A stretch of DNA of 63,606 nt, taken from the NCBI RefSeq assembly GCF_900129575.1, contig NZ_FQWE01000012.1, positions 1-63,606 on the forward strand, given 5' to 3'. A program made the translations under genes and the position numbers. Position 1 is the stretch's first letter; the number at the start of each line of letters is the position of its first letter. Positions 26,184 to 34,264 of the stretch are shown here, one piece after another. This stretch comes from Flavobacterium segetis. GTDB lineage: Bacteria > Bacteroidota > Bacteroidia > Flavobacteriales > Flavobacteriaceae. Under the pieces are notes generated by a model. The model saw only the letters and a program-made list of their open reading frames with translations, had not been told where the DNA came from and ran no database searches.

Positions 26184-26647
26184 TGAAAAAAATACTTTAC
26201 ATATTTGTATTGTTTCTTTGGACAATTCCTTCGGGTTTTGCTCAATTGAAATTAAACACTTTTGAGCAAGCAGAACAATTATCAAAGGCAAATCCAAAAC
26301 CTATTGTTGTATTTACGCATACGAATTGGTGCAAATATTGTAAAATAATGGAAAATACGACTTTTAAAGATTCTACAATTATTGCAGCGCTAAATGAGTA
26401 TTTCTATTTCATCTCATTTGATGCTGAAACTAAGCGAGACATTGTTTTCAATGATCACACTTTTAAATTTCAACCCAATGGAACAAATACTGGAATTCAT
26501 GATTTAGCAATAGTTTTAGCTACAAGTGATAATCAAGTTGTTTATCCTAGTTTGACCATTTTAGATAAAGAAAAAATTATAATATTTCAGCAGCATTCCC
26601 TTATTTCGGCGAAAGCCTTACTGCTAATCCTTGATAAAGTGCAATAA
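26183..26647 (+). CDS. Secreted thioredoxin-like protein
   Basis: A signal peptide (ILYIFVLFLWTIPSGFAQ) precedes a thioredoxin fold with the active-site-like motif WCKYC in VVFTHTNWCKYCKIMENTTF. The segment VYPSLTILD, with the cis-proline, is also present. At 154 residues it resembles thioredoxin_7/DUF255-type proteins. The ATG overlaps the stop of the TonB-receptor gene (TAATG), so the two are translated together. A role in reducing disulfides, perhaps the plug cysteines of the receptor, is speculative. Confidence 0.85.
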   Translation: MKKILYIFVLFLWTIPSGFAQLKLNTFEQAEQLSKANPKPIVVFTHTNWCKYCKIMENTTFKDSTIIAALNEYFYFISFDAETKRDIVFNDHTFKFQPNGTNTGIHDLAIVLATSDNQVVYPSLTILDKEKIIIFQQHSLISAKALLLILDKVQ

Positions 26648-26949
26648 TTATAACTCCGCAAAAACAAAGAATAATATTTAATAAAGGAGTGATCATTATT
26701 GTCAATTGTTAAAAACTTTGTGAAATGATCACTTTAAACTATTTTAATATTGAGATTAATAGATATTGGATATATCGGTTTTTAAATGCCGCAGTCCCTA
26801 GCTAATTGAAATATTTCAAGTTGTAAAAACATAATTAACTGATTTTTAACATAAAAGCTACTAAGATTAAAACTAAACAGTGGTTAAACTTTTACAAACA
26901 ATGATTAGTTCGATTTACAAACCTTGTATTTTTATAAAAAATTACAATT
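26648..26949. other. Intergenic region with an inverted repeat
   Basis: About 300 bp with no gene. AGTGATCATT (26688-26697) is an exact inverted repeat of 26724-26733. It may be a weak terminator of the receptor operon or an operator; the following T content is poor. Confidence 0.4.
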
Positions 26950-27465
26950 ATGAAAACAAAGAAAATTTTATCGTCGGCAATTTTAGCAATTGCGCTTTTC
27001 ACAGGTATTAACTCATTTGCACAAAACGTAGTGGAAGTAGCGGTGGGTTCTCCAGACCATACCACATTAGTAGCTGCAGTAAAAGCTGCTGGTTTAGTAG
27101 AAACTTTATCTGGTACAGGACCTTTTACTGTTTTTGCTCCAACTAACGCTGCATTTGATAAATTACCAACGGGCACAGTAGCGAGCTTACTAGAACCAGC
27201 GAACATGAAAATGTTACAAGGTATTTTAACTTATCACGTAGTTGCTGGAAAATTAGATAGCAAAGCGGTTGTTGCAGCTATCAAAGCTGGAAAAGGTAAA
27301 GCGGTTTTGACAACCGTTCAAGGAGGAAAGATCACGGCTTCACTTAAAGGAAGCGATGTAATCATTACTGATGAAAAAGGAGGGATGTCAAAAGTAACTG
27401 CAGTTGATTTAGATGCTTCAAATGGAATAATCCATGTAGTAGATACGGTTTTGATGCACAAATAA
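26950..27465 (+). CDS. Secreted fasciclin-domain protein
   Basis: The protein is 171 residues with a signal peptide (ILSSAILAIALFTGINSFAQ) and a single FAS1 domain. The conserved H1 segment GPFTVFAPTNAAFDKLP and the H2-like segment ITDEKGGMSKVTAVDLDASNGIIHVVDTVL are present, with TYHVVAGKLDSKAV between them. FAS1 domains mediate adhesion or protein contacts at the cell surface. It is a stand-alone gene followed by a strong hairpin terminator. Confidence 0.93.
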   Translation: MKTKKILSSAILAIALFTGINSFAQNVVEVAVGSPDHTTLVAAVKAAGLVETLSGTGPFTVFAPTNAAFDKLPTGTVASLLEPANMKMLQGILTYHVVAGKLDSKAVVAAIKAGKGKAVLTTVQGGKITASLKGSDVIITDEKGGMSKVTAVDLDASNGIIHVVDTVLMHK

Positions 27466-27494
27466 TAGTTGTTAAATTAAGTAAATTGTTTGTT

Positions 27495-27519
27495 AACCAC
27501 GCGAAAGCGTGGTTTTTTT
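27495..27519 (+). terminator. Terminator after the fasciclin gene
   Basis: AACCACGC pairs perfectly with GCGTGGTT around a GAAA tetraloop and is followed by seven T. The same AACCACG stem ends two other plus-strand units in this window. Confidence 0.9.
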
Positions 27520-27543
27520 ATGTCAAAATCATCTACAAAAAAT

Positions 27544-27551
27544 TATATTTG
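27544..27551 (+). promoter_or_regulatory. -7 promoter element TATATTTG before the lycopene cyclase
   Basis: TATATTTG matches TAnnTTTG exactly. It lies after the preceding terminator and only 4 nt before the GTG at 27556, so initiation would give a leaderless or nearly leaderless message. Confidence 0.45.
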
Positions 27552-27555
27552 CAAT

Positions 27556-28707
27556 GTGAAACACTATAATTATATTTTTACTGGCGCAGGACTATCCGCT
27601 TTGATGACCGTTTACAAAATGATTCAGTCTGGTACATTTGTTGACCAAAGTATTTTACTAATTGATGAAAATACTAAAAAGGAAAATGATAGAACTTGGT
27701 GTTTCTGGAAGACAACTGATTCTATTTGGGAAAACAGTATTTCTAAAAAGTGGGATTCCGCTTTGTTTGCTAATGCTACTTTTAGTCGGGATCTTGATTT
27801 AAAGCCATACCATTACAATATGGTAAAAGGATTAGATTTTTACAATCAAGTATTTGAGTTGATTGCAAAGCAAGCTAATATTACATTTTTAAATGAGAAA
27901 GTGCTTGACATCAATGAGCTGGAAAATCACGTATTTGTAGCAACGCCATTCGAAAATTTCACTTGCGATAAAGTAATTAATAGTATTTATCGAAAATCAG
28001 AAGTAGAGAATCAAACTAAATATCCACTTTTGCAACAACATTTTATAGGGTGGTTTATAAAAAGCAAAGAAGCCGTTTTTAATCCTGAAAGAGTGACTTT
28101 CATGGATTTCTCTGTAGCGCAAAAGGGAAATACTCGTTTTATGTATATTTTACCTACCTCTGTAAATGAAGCATTACTGGAATACACCTTATTTTCTGAA
28201 AAATTGTTGAAAAAAGAGGAATATGAGCAGGAAATTATTCTTTACATGAAAAGACTAGGAATTACAGATTATGAAATCGTTGATAAAGAACAAGGAAGTA
28301 TTCCGATGACTTGTTATCCTTTTTGGAAAAAAAATACAAAAAAAGTTTTAAATATAGGAACGTCAGGTGGTTGGACTAAAGCTAGTACAGGCTATACTTT
28401 TAAGAGTTCTGATAAAAAATCTACAGACTTGGTAACATTTTTACAAAAAGAGACTGATTTTAGAAAATTCTATAATAAAACAAAATTTTGGTTTTACGAT
28501 TTACTTCTTTTAGATGTTTTATATCAAAAAAACGAGTTGGGGGCTCTGATATTTTCCTCTTTATTTAAAAAAGGAAATCCAGATTTAATCTTTAAGTTTT
28601 TAGATGAAGAAACCTCTTTTTGGGAGGATTTTCAAGTGATTTGGAAATGTCCTAAGAAACCATTTTTACGAGCCATTTTTAATTCGGTGATTCGAGCAAT
28701 AAAATAG
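27556..28707 (+). CDS. crtY: Lycopene cyclase
   Basis: CrtY-type lycopene cyclases convert the linear ends of lycopene to beta-rings using a reduced flavin. The N terminus YNYIFTGAGLSALMTVYKM is the dinucleotide-binding loop of the family, followed by NDRTWCFWKT and, near the C terminus, GTSGGWTKASTGYTF. The start is uncertain. GTG at 27556 (VKHYNYIF) fits the homologous N terminus. An ATG at 27520 would add 12 residues, but it abuts the T-run of the upstream terminator. No other carotenoid gene is adjacent, which is unusual because these genes are often clustered. The product would be beta-carotene or a zeaxanthin precursor, consistent with yellow flavobacterial pigments. Confidence 0.87.
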   Translation: MKHYNYIFTGAGLSALMTVYKMIQSGTFVDQSILLIDENTKKENDRTWCFWKTTDSIWENSISKKWDSALFANATFSRDLDLKPYHYNMVKGLDFYNQVFELIAKQANITFLNEKVLDINELENHVFVATPFENFTCDKVINSIYRKSEVENQTKYPLLQQHFIGWFIKSKEAVFNPERVTFMDFSVAQKGNTRFMYILPTSVNEALLEYTLFSEKLLKKEEYEQEIILYMKRLGITDYEIVDKEQGSIPMTCYPFWKKNTKKVLNIGTSGGWTKASTGYTFKSSDKKSTDLVTFLQKETDFRKFYNKTKFWFYDLLLLDVLYQKNELGALIFSSLFKKGNPDLIFKFLDEETSFWEDFQVIWKCPKKPFLRAIFNSVIRAIK

Positions 28708-28764
28708 CAATCAAACAATAACAAAACTTTATAATACAAACAAGAGAGTTCTTTCTAAACTTTG

Positions 28765-28772
28765 TAACTTTG
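28765..28772 (+). promoter_or_regulatory. -7 promoter element TAACTTTG before the bacilliredoxin
   Basis: TAACTTTG fits the TAnnTTTG consensus, 32 nt before the ATG at 28805. A -33 element is not evident. Confidence 0.5.
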
Positions 28773-28804
28773 CTATATAAAATTAATATTTAAAATACAA
28801 CGAT

Positions 28805-29215
28805 ATGTATCCAGAAGAAATGGTAAAACCAATGCAGGCAGAATTGACGTCAGCAGGTTTTCAAGATTTACATAGTGCTGAGGCCGTAGATAATGCAATT
28901 AAAGCAGAGGGAACAACACTAGTTATTGTTAATTCGGTTTGTGGTTGTGCAGCAAGAAATGCACGTCCAGGAGCAAAAATGAGTTTAGAAGGTGCTAAAA
29001 AACCAGATCATTTAATCACAGTTTTTGCAGGTGTAGATAAAGAAGCAGTTGATGCTGCGAGACAACATATGTTTCCTTTTCCTCCATCTTCTCCAGCTAT
29101 GGCATTATTCAAAAACGGTGAATTAGTTCATATGTTAGAGCGCCATCACATTGAAGGTCGCCCAGCTGAAATGATCGCTGAAAACTTGAAAGATGCTTTC
29201 AACGAGTATTGCTAA
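28805..29215 (+). CDS. BrxA/BrxB-family bacilliredoxin
   Basis: The protein is 136 residues with a thioredoxin-like fold. The unusual active site CGC lies in VIVNSVCGCAARNARPG, as in YphP/YqiW of Bacillus, where these proteins remove bacillithiol from mixed disulfides. The later segment MFPFPPSSPAMALFKNGELVHMLERHHIEGR is also conserved. Flavobacteria can make bacillithiol, so the function may be the same. The gene is monocistronic, with its own promoter and terminator. Confidence 0.92.
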   Translation: MYPEEMVKPMQAELTSAGFQDLHSAEAVDNAIKAEGTTLVIVNSVCGCAARNARPGAKMSLEGAKKPDHLITVFAGVDKEAVDAARQHMFPFPPSSPAMALFKNGELVHMLERHHIEGRPAEMIAENLKDAFNEYC

Positions 29216-29234
29216 ATCAATAAAAAATCAAACT

Positions 29235-29261
29235 AAAACCACGTTCATTCGTGGTTTTTTT
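29235..29261 (+). terminator. Terminator after the bacilliredoxin gene
   Basis: AAAACCACG at 29235-29243 pairs with CGTGGTTTT at 29250-29258 and is followed by T. Confidence 0.9.
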
Positions 29262-29662
29262 ATTTGGTTCTATTTTTAGCTCGCGATTTTGCCTTGCTAA
29301 AGCCGGTGTTACGCTTAATTTTTTTAAAGAAGTCTGTAAAAAGATGTTATTCCTATAGTAGCTTTATAGCTTTTCCTATCAATGATAAATTAACTACATT
29401 AACAATTTGTTTTTTAGTTTGTTTAAAGGATTATTTACTAGTATTTGTTATCACAACTGAAACTATAAAAATAAAATAATTGCGATCGTTATATTCCTTA
29501 TACCAATTCCAAAGCCTAATTAAGCATACTGCAAACATGCAACGCGTAAATCGAAGTTTTGAATAAACCATTAAATCTAAAATTGCATTTACTACCCTCA
29601 AAAAATAGCAAAAATTATATAGCTTACTCGTGTAAAAAGTAACTTATTCCTTGTAATAAGTT
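29262..29662. other. Intergenic region without a supported gene
   Basis: About 400 bp. Plus-strand frames have the composition of non-coding DNA. On the minus strand the first 90 bp encode a basic peptide tail without a start, which may be a gene remnant but is too short to call. Confidence 0.45.
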
Positions 29663-29670
29663 TATCTTTG
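29663..29670 (+). promoter_or_regulatory. -7 promoter element TATCTTTG before mnmH
   Basis: TATCTTTG matches TAnnTTTG, 20 nt before the ATG at 29691. Confidence 0.55.
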
Positions 29671-29690
29671 AAACATTAACACCCGTTGTA

Positions 29691-30716
29691 ATGAAACAAG
29701 TTATTTCTGTAGATTTTTACTTTCATAATTTAAATCACATTCCAATTATTGACGTCAGGTCACCAGGAGAGTTTTGCAAAGGACATATTCCAAATGCTAT
29801 TAATGTCGCGTTATTTACAGATCAAGAGCGGGCGGTAGTAGGAACTGCTTATAAAAAAGAATCTAAAGAAAGCGCATTTGCAATTGGTTACGATTTTGTA
29901 AAACCTAAACTAAATGATTTTGTAACCAAATCTGTTGCTATTGCTCCTAATAAGGAAGCAGTAATACAATGCTGGCGTGGAGGAATGAGAAGTAATGCTT
30001 TTGCAGATCACCTTATTGCAAATGGATTTGAAAAGGTATACGTAATTGAAAATGGATACAAAGCTTTTAGAAATTATGTGTTACAATTTTTTGAAAAGTC
30101 AGTAAATTTGAAAGTTTTGGGTGGTTACACTGGCTCGGGCAAGACAGATATACTTTTTTGTTTACAAAAGAATGGACAACAAGTTATAGACTTAGAAGGA
30201 TTAGCTAATCACAGAGGTTCGGCATTTGGTGGTATAGACCAACAACCTCAGCCAACAACGGAACAATTTGAAAACAATTTGTTTTCAGTGATTCAAAAAT
30301 TAAACGGCAACTTACCTATTTGGATTGAAGATGAAAGTAGATTAATTGGGCAAGTATCCATTCCAGACGCTTTTTATTGCAACATGAGAAATATGCCACT
30401 ATATTTTTTAGATGTTCCGCTCCAAGAAAGAGCAAAACTACTAGTTCAGATGTATTCCCGTTTAAATCCTGAGCAATTAGCACTTGCTATCACCCGAATC
30501 ACAAAAAGACTTGGGTATGACAATGCCAAATTTGCTTTGGAAGCTCTTGATAATAAAAACTATTATAAAGTAGTAGAAATTGCACTTCAATATTACGATA
30601 AGTGCTATCTAAAAGGGTTGCAAGCCCGGCAACAAGCACAAATTCAAGAATTTAACATACCTATTATAAATGCTGAAAAAACAGCAAAATTTTTAATAAA
30701 TCTATCAATTATCTAA
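29691..30716 (+). CDS. mnmH: tRNA 2-selenouridine synthase
   Basis: MnmH (SelU) exchanges sulfur for selenium at the wobble uridine of certain tRNAs, using selenophosphate. Residues 1-130 form a rhodanese domain with the catalytic Cys94 in VIQCWRGGMRS. The C-terminal half holds a P-loop, GGYTGSGKT, near residues 144-152 and the characteristic LANHRGSAFGG segment. At 341 residues it is full length. The stop is directly followed by the ATG of selD, so enzyme and selenium donor supply are made from one message. Confidence 0.95.
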   Translation: MKQVISVDFYFHNLNHIPIIDVRSPGEFCKGHIPNAINVALFTDQERAVVGTAYKKESKESAFAIGYDFVKPKLNDFVTKSVAIAPNKEAVIQCWRGGMRSNAFADHLIANGFEKVYVIENGYKAFRNYVLQFFEKSVNLKVLGGYTGSGKTDILFCLQKNGQQVIDLEGLANHRGSAFGGIDQQPQPTTEQFENNLFSVIQKLNGNLPIWIEDESRLIGQVSIPDAFYCNMRNMPLYFLDVPLQERAKLLVQMYSRLNPEQLALAITRITKRLGYDNAKFALEALDNKNYYKVVEIALQYYDKCYLKGLQARQQAQIQEFNIPIINAEKTAKFLINLSII

Positions 30717-31751
30717 ATGAATAACGATATTAAATTAACAAGTTTCAGTCACGGCGCAGGTTGCGGATGCAAATTATCACCAAAAGTATTAACTACCATC
30801 CTACAATCTACTGCACCCAAAATAGAAGATATAAAATTACTAGTGGGTAACGACACTAGAGATGATGCCGCTATTTACGACATCGGTAATGGAATAGGAA
30901 TAATAAGCACAACCGATTTTTTTTTACCTATTGTTGATGATCCTTTCACTTTTGGACAAATTGCTGCTACAAATGCTTTAAGCGATGTATATGCTATGGG
31001 AGGAAAACCGGTGATGGCAATAGCAATTCTAGGATGGCCAATTGATAAATTAGCCCCGGAAATCGCTGCACAAGTAATGGAGGGAGGCAGGAAAGCTTGC
31101 TTTGATGCTGGTATAATACTCGCTGGCGGTCATAGCATTGATAATCCAGAACCTATATTTGGGCTGGCGGTCACAGGAACTGTAGCAATAGATAATATAA
31201 AACGAAATGACAAAGCTAAGCAAGGAAGCATCCTTTACTTAACGAAACCATTAGGCGTTGGAATTTTAGCAACTGCACAAAAGAAAGGCCTTCTAAAAGA
31301 CGAACATGCAGCTATTGCTGCTAACTCAATGATCATTTTAAATGATGTTGGTCTAGAACTATCAAAAATTGATGAAGTCACTGCATTAACCGATGTAACT
31401 GGATTTGGACTCATGGGCCATTTACTTGAAGTGTGTGAAGGAAGCAATGTATCTGCTACGATTAATTATAGCAAAGTGCCTGTTTTCCGCGAAATAAATG
31501 ACTATATCGATAAAAAATGCGTTCCAGGAGGCACACTAAGAAACTGGGATAGTTACGGTCATAAACTTAATATTGAAAATGAAAAGCAAAGACATATCTT
31601 ATGTGATCCACAAACGAGTGGAGGTTTATTGATTGCTGTCACAAAAGAAGCTTCCCACAAAGTAGAAGCATTGTTAAGAAGCAAAGGGCTTTATGCTGAA
31701 CCAATAGGTGAATTAATAGAAAAAGCAGCAATTTCAATATATATTAAATAA
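30717..31751 (+). CDS. selD: Selenide, water dikinase (selenophosphate synthase)
   Basis: SelD makes selenophosphate from selenide and ATP. The catalytic site is in the N-terminal segment HGAGCGCK (Cys16 and Lys19), so the cysteine form is used and no selenocysteine codon is involved. Later motifs typical of the AIR-synthase fold include [18 protein letters not shown] and [15 protein letters not shown]. The length of 344 residues is standard. Since mnmH is fused in operon with it and no selA or selB lies in this window, the selenium is probably destined for tRNA. Confidence 0.96.
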   Translation: MNNDIKLTSFSHGAGCGCKLSPKVLTTILQSTAPKIEDIKLLVGNDTRDDAAIYDIGNGIGIISTTDFFLPIVDDPFTFGQIAATNALSDVYAMGGKPVMAIAILGWPIDKLAPEIAAQVMEGGRKACFDAGIILAGGHSIDNPEPIFGLAVTGTVAIDNIKRNDKAKQGSILYLTKPLGVGILATAQKKGLLKDEHAAIAANSMIILNDVGLELSKIDEVTALTDVTGFGLMGHLLEVCEGSNVSATINYSKVPVFREINDYIDKKCVPGGTLRNWDSYGHKLNIENEKQRHILCDPQTSGGLLIAVTKEASHKVEALLRSKGLYAEPIGELIEKAAISIYIK

Positions 31752-31852
31752 AACTGAAAAAGAATCGTACAGACAAAAACTGCTACAGCGTTATTATCTT
31801 TTAAGCCAAATAGCTGAATTAAACTATTAGGCCAATTGAAAAATTATAATTT

Positions 31853-31880
31853 AAAACCACGTTTTGGCGTGGTTTTTTTT
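31853..31880 (+). terminator. Terminator after selD
   Basis: AAAACCACG (31853-31861) pairs with CGTGGTTTT (31868-31876), followed by further T. It is 100 bp after the selD stop. Confidence 0.88.
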
Positions 31881-32071
31881 AAATGTCTATCCGATATTTG
31901 TACCAAAATACAACTTTATACTTTAACCATTTGTACTTTCAATCAGTTTTAAATAAGACCATTGTAATTAATTTTGCTTGTTGAAGAAATGGCAATAATA
32001 AACAACTTGATGTTGCTAAGGGATAGTGCCATTTATTATTTCTTTATTAAAACAATACTATGTGATGGGAT

Positions 32072-32683
32072 TTAACTTGCTCTCCCTACAATAGTAGCTT
32101 CGGGAATTTCGATTAACTTTCCACTTTTCACATCAAAAAGATAGCCATAAACTGGAATATGTGTAGGAACTAACGCATGGTCTTTAATTCTTCTAACATC
32201 CTCAATAATACTTTCTGCCTGATTACTAATCGTTAAAAAAGAAATGTTTTTTGCTTCTTGGGAACCGCCTTCTTCCGTAATATTTCTCCATCCATTAGCA
32301 TCAACGGTAGCTGTAGAAAGGCTTGTCGCTAGTAAATCTCTTACGATCTCGTCTGTAAAAGTTTCCATTCCACAATCAGTGTGGTGAATCACAAACCATT
32401 CAGCAGTTCCTAATAATTTATAGGAAATAATCAATGAACGAATCGCATCATCACTGGCTCTTCCTCCTGCATTCCGAATAACGTGTGCATCACCTTCTGA
32501 AAGTCCAGCATACTTTGCAGGGTCCAAGCGGGCATCCATACATGTTAGAATTGCGAATTTCCTTCCTGGAGGCATTGGCAAGTTTGCTTTTTCACCAAAG
32601 CTTTCCGAATAATTTTGATTTGCAACCAAAACTTGCTCATGAACAATACTGTTCTCTTTTTGTAATAAATTTTCTTTACTCAT
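32072..32683 (-). CDS. Beta-class carbonic anhydrase
   Basis: The enzyme interconverts carbon dioxide and bicarbonate in the cytoplasm. Zinc ligands are Cys48, His101 and Cys104, seen in [11 protein letters not shown] and VIHHTDCGM; Asp50 and Arg52 form the usual catalytic dyad. The segment [17 protein letters not shown] is conserved in the family. At 203 residues the length is normal. The gene stands alone between intergenic regions. Confidence 0.95.
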   Translation of the reverse strand: MSKENLLQKENSIVHEQVLVANQNYSESFGEKANLPMPPGRKFAILTCMDARLDPAKYAGLSEGDAHVIRNAGGRASDDAIRSLIISYKLLGTAEWFVIHHTDCGMETFTDEIVRDLLATSLSTATVDANGWRNITEEGGSQEAKNISFLTISNQAESIIEDVRRIKDHALVPTHIPVYGYLFDVKSGKLIEIPEATIVGRAS

Positions 32684-33206
32684 TTAAATTTAGTTTTTGG
32701 ATCTCTAGTAAAAGAAATCAGATGATAATTTTAGTTTGTTTAAAATATTTTTTTAAATACTCTATTAAACCTATAGGCAAAGATAATTATTTATAAATAC
32801 AACGGAGAATCTCGAGGTTTTTATTTGACCACAAAAAGAATCTTTACTAACCATTTACTTTCGTAATTTTTATTTGGAGCTATTTACTTCGTCAGTTTCC
32901 TGCGCTCGAGTACAGCTTTTCGTTTCAATCTTTTCTTCGCTAAGAAACCTTAAAATAAAAATATTTTTAATGATACCGATTCTAAAAAGAATAGAAAATT
33001 TAATATGAATAGTTATGGTACACAAATGGATGTGGTTTAAACACCTAACAATATACTATTTAAAAATAGTAAGAGGTACATGAAATTTAGTTAAACAGTA
33101 CAAAAATGCCCCCCTTTGGTTGTTTATTTTTGTTATTTTGAGGATATTAAAAGAAACTATTTATTACTATCAACTTGGAATAAATATTTTAAAATATACT
33201 AACATA
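32684..33206. other. Gene-free region with a degenerate repeat
   Basis: About 520 bp without a gene. At 32876-32950 the sequence GGAGCTATTT...CGTTTCAATCTTTT resembles the dispersed TAGCCC/GGAGCT repeat family, in diverged form. The remainder is AT-rich. Confidence 0.45.
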
Positions 33207-33527
33207 ATGGATATATTAATCAGTCCAATTGCTAACTTAACATTAACTCCATTAATGCTTTAAGTATTCATTGTTTATTTGATAATTCTTTACCTAATTA
33301 ATTTACTTCTTACCAAAAACTTTAATAAAGATTGGTTGAAGAAAAGGATTGACTTAAAAAAGCCTATTTCAGAAATAACTGAAGAGGAAATAAAAACATT
33401 TTGTGGCATGCAACTTATCACAAAGTTTGCCATTGGTACGGTAACCTTTTTTATAGGAATAGGATTATGTAGTAGAAGGAAAGTTACGAGTAAAATTGCT
33501 AACAATGAATTACCATATACTTATTAA
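33207..33527 (+). pseudogene. Small membrane-protein gene interrupted by a stop codon
   Basis: An ATG at 33207 opens a frame encoding MDILISPIANLTLTPLML, then TAA (33261-33263), then continues in the same frame with VFIVYLIILYLINLLL and a soluble part KKRIDLKKPISEITEEEIKTFCG before a second hydrophobic stretch FAIGTVTFFIGIGL, ending at 33527. Without the stop it would be a 106-residue protein with two or three membrane helices. A TTG at 33279 could start a shorter product. Nothing recognisable in the family sense. The single in-frame stop in otherwise protein-like sequence suggests recent inactivation. Confidence 0.55.
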
Positions 33528-33710
33528 TTAACTTTTAGCGATGGACAAACAAAAGAAATTTTTTTAAGCGGCTTAAACGGTTTTTACTATTTTTACGTCG
33601 AAAAAGGAAGTAAAATGTAAAAATAGCTCCGGTAAGCGCAATCAAATTAGTGAAAATAATCAATAATAAAGTCCCGCATTATAGAATGCTCAAAATTTGT
33701 TAAACAATCA

Positions 33711-34012
33711 GAGATTCTTCAATGCTCAAAATGACAAGCTAAACGTAGTAAATTGCATCAATTGTATCTTAAAATAACGCACCAAATTGTCATTCTGACG
33801 AAGGAAGAATCTCCATAAAATGCTCAACAAATAGAAATCCGTGATGCCTTACAATGACAAACTAAACGCAAAAAACAATAACCTAAATCATAACACTACT
33901 TAGGCTCAAATTGTCACTCAGAAGAAGTAAGAGTCTTCATAAATTGCTCATCAAGCAGAGATTGCTCCGCTGGTTCGCTAACACTCAGGTCTTCGTTCCC
34001 CAAAATGACAAA
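33711..34012. repeat. Cluster of TTGTCA...TGACAA imperfect palindromes
   Basis: Three related units were seen: a partial one at 33711-33737, one at 33786-33862 and one at 33910-34012. Units start TTGTCATTCTGACGAAG (or a variant), contain GAAGAATCTC and end AAAATGACAA. Each can fold on itself. The motif resembles a family I have seen many times in Bacteroidota intergenic DNA. No gene is present here, so the segment is a repeat island between 33528 and 34265. Confidence 0.7.
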
Positions 34013-34047
34013 ACAACCACAAAATAATCCCATAACTACAAATATCT

Positions 34048-34171
34048 TAGCCCTTATTACTTCACAGAAATATATTTTCATAGGAGTTCAGTGAACTTTG
34101 TTTACAGTGGCATCCTCTTGTTGCAGCGCTAGCGAAAACAAGAGATATATTTATAAAGTAGATGAAGCTCC
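34048..34171. repeat. Dispersed palindromic repeat, copy 2 (TAGCCC...GCTCC family)
   Basis: It begins TAGCCCTTATTACTTCACAG, contains the palindrome AGTTCA-G-TGAACT, then a hairpin in which CTCTTGTT pairs with AACAAGAG, and ends AGATGAAGCTCC. Its first 75 bp match 39984-40058 in inverted orientation with some mismatches. It lies just upstream of the trhO promoter. Confidence 0.65.
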
Positions 34172-34220
34172 TCTATTTTAAATCATTGATAAACTTTGCG
34201 AACTTTGCGGTCAAATTATC

Positions 34221-34228
34221 TACTTTTG
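34221..34228 (+). promoter_or_regulatory. -7 promoter element TACTTTTG before trhO
   Basis: TACTTTTG fits TAnnTTTG, with TTTG at 34195-34198 in the -33 place, 22 nt upstream. The ATG at 34265 follows after 36 nt. Confidence 0.6.
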
Positions 34229-34264
34229 CAAAAAATATATTTCTCAACTTAAACTGTTTATAGC

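Noticed and set aside
29260..29352. Basic minus-strand peptide tail (KSRAKNRTK) without a start
   Set aside because: It is only about 28 codons, has no start codon and ends against a stop upstream; too short to call a gene or remnant.
29264..29479. Plus-strand frame of 71 codons after the bacilliredoxin terminator
   Set aside because: It starts at a non-ATG codon inside the terminator tail, has no recognisable composition or homology pattern and lies in AT-rich intergenic DNA.
30717..30780. Possible selenocysteine in SelD
   Set aside because: The catalytic position is a TGC cysteine codon and no in-frame TGA occurs in the gene start.
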